From JAAYJR01 sp964545315 (GTDB taxonomy: Bacteria > Bacteroidota > Bacteroidia > Bacteroidales > Prolixibacteraceae): a DNA stretch of 64,000 nucleotides. Below are positions 63,974-64,000 of this stretch, piece by piece. The stretch covers positions 1 to 64,000 of the forward strand of contig CAZJGI010000005.1 of assembly GCA_964545315.1 (NCBI GenBank). Direction: 5' to 3'. Within the stretch, counting starts at the first letter, position 1. Every line of letters starts with the position of its first letter. Made by a program: the position numbers and the translations under genes. The notes beneath the pieces were generated by a model that worked only from the letters and a program-made list of their open reading frames with translations, ran no database searches and was not told the DNA's origin.

Positions 63974-64000
63974 ATGAATTTAGTAAGTAACATATCTATT
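63974..64000 (+). CDS. Start of a gene cut by the window edge
   Basis: An ATG at 63974 opens nine codons (MNLVSNISI) to the window end. The promoter-like motif just upstream supports a real start. The product cannot be named from so little sequence. Confidence 0.35.

Overview
The window looks like a draft or metagenome-assembled contig of an AT-rich member of the Bacteroidota (Bacteroidales/Marinilabiliales type). The evidence is the Bacteroidota -7 promoter motif TAnnTTTG in front of several genes, many lipoproteins and carbohydrate-active enzymes, a SusD C-terminal relic, DUF5723 and DUF5063 proteins, and the guaB/SurA-like/MoxR/OstA-like block. A run of 100 N lies inside ligA. I see no rRNA, tRNA, CRISPR array, transposase gene or recognisable DNA-binding regulator.

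Layout. 0.4-2 kb: a neutral-ceramidase-like lipoprotein. 2-13 kb (minus strand): exported hydrolases, comprising an MBL-fold protein, a GH43-like propeller, an alpha-toroid protein, a metallophosphoesterase, a GH92 protein with Gln in place of the expected acid Glu, a sulfatase tail joined to a beta-helix, a shortened DUF4838 protein, a deacetylase-like protein and a SusD stub. The end towards 13 kb looks like a decaying polysaccharide utilisation locus. 14.8-19.1 kb: a complete mannitol-type PTS (EIICBA, HPr, EI) plus a Cys-rich protein, which is unusual for this phylum. 19.4-25.6 kb: lipoproteins, small membrane proteins, a PQQ-propeller lipoprotein and a Gfo/Idh/MocA oxidoreductase. 25.8-27.8 kb: SIS isomerase, archaeal-type TIM-like protein and YjbQ.

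29.7-39.9 kb (minus strand) is a tightly packed operon: a divergent Nramp-fold transporter, glucosamine-6-phosphate deaminase, a sulfatase, a 1235-aa PQQ/Rossmann/PQQ/malectin protein, a CxC lipoprotein, a 73-aa membrane protein, a CxC-bearing FtsX-like permease and an ABC ATPase. Upstream lie nagA, a FucP-type sugar transporter and an M20 amidohydrolase. Together they suggest use of sulfated or acetylated amino sugars, coupled to an uncharacterised envelope ABC system. That ABC module is the best candidate here for an undescribed system.

44.5-64 kb is mostly housekeeping: ligA (with an expanded HhH region), a galactose module (MFS transporter and galK), an acyl-CoA ligase, a glucuronokinase-like GHMP kinase with GalU (a probable UDP-glucuronate salvage pair), cysH, an RNase D-like exonuclease, DUF5063, recQ, and a guaB-PPIase-SurA-MoxR-OstA run for purine synthesis and envelope biogenesis. 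All family calls come from reading the protein sequences; no database search was run.
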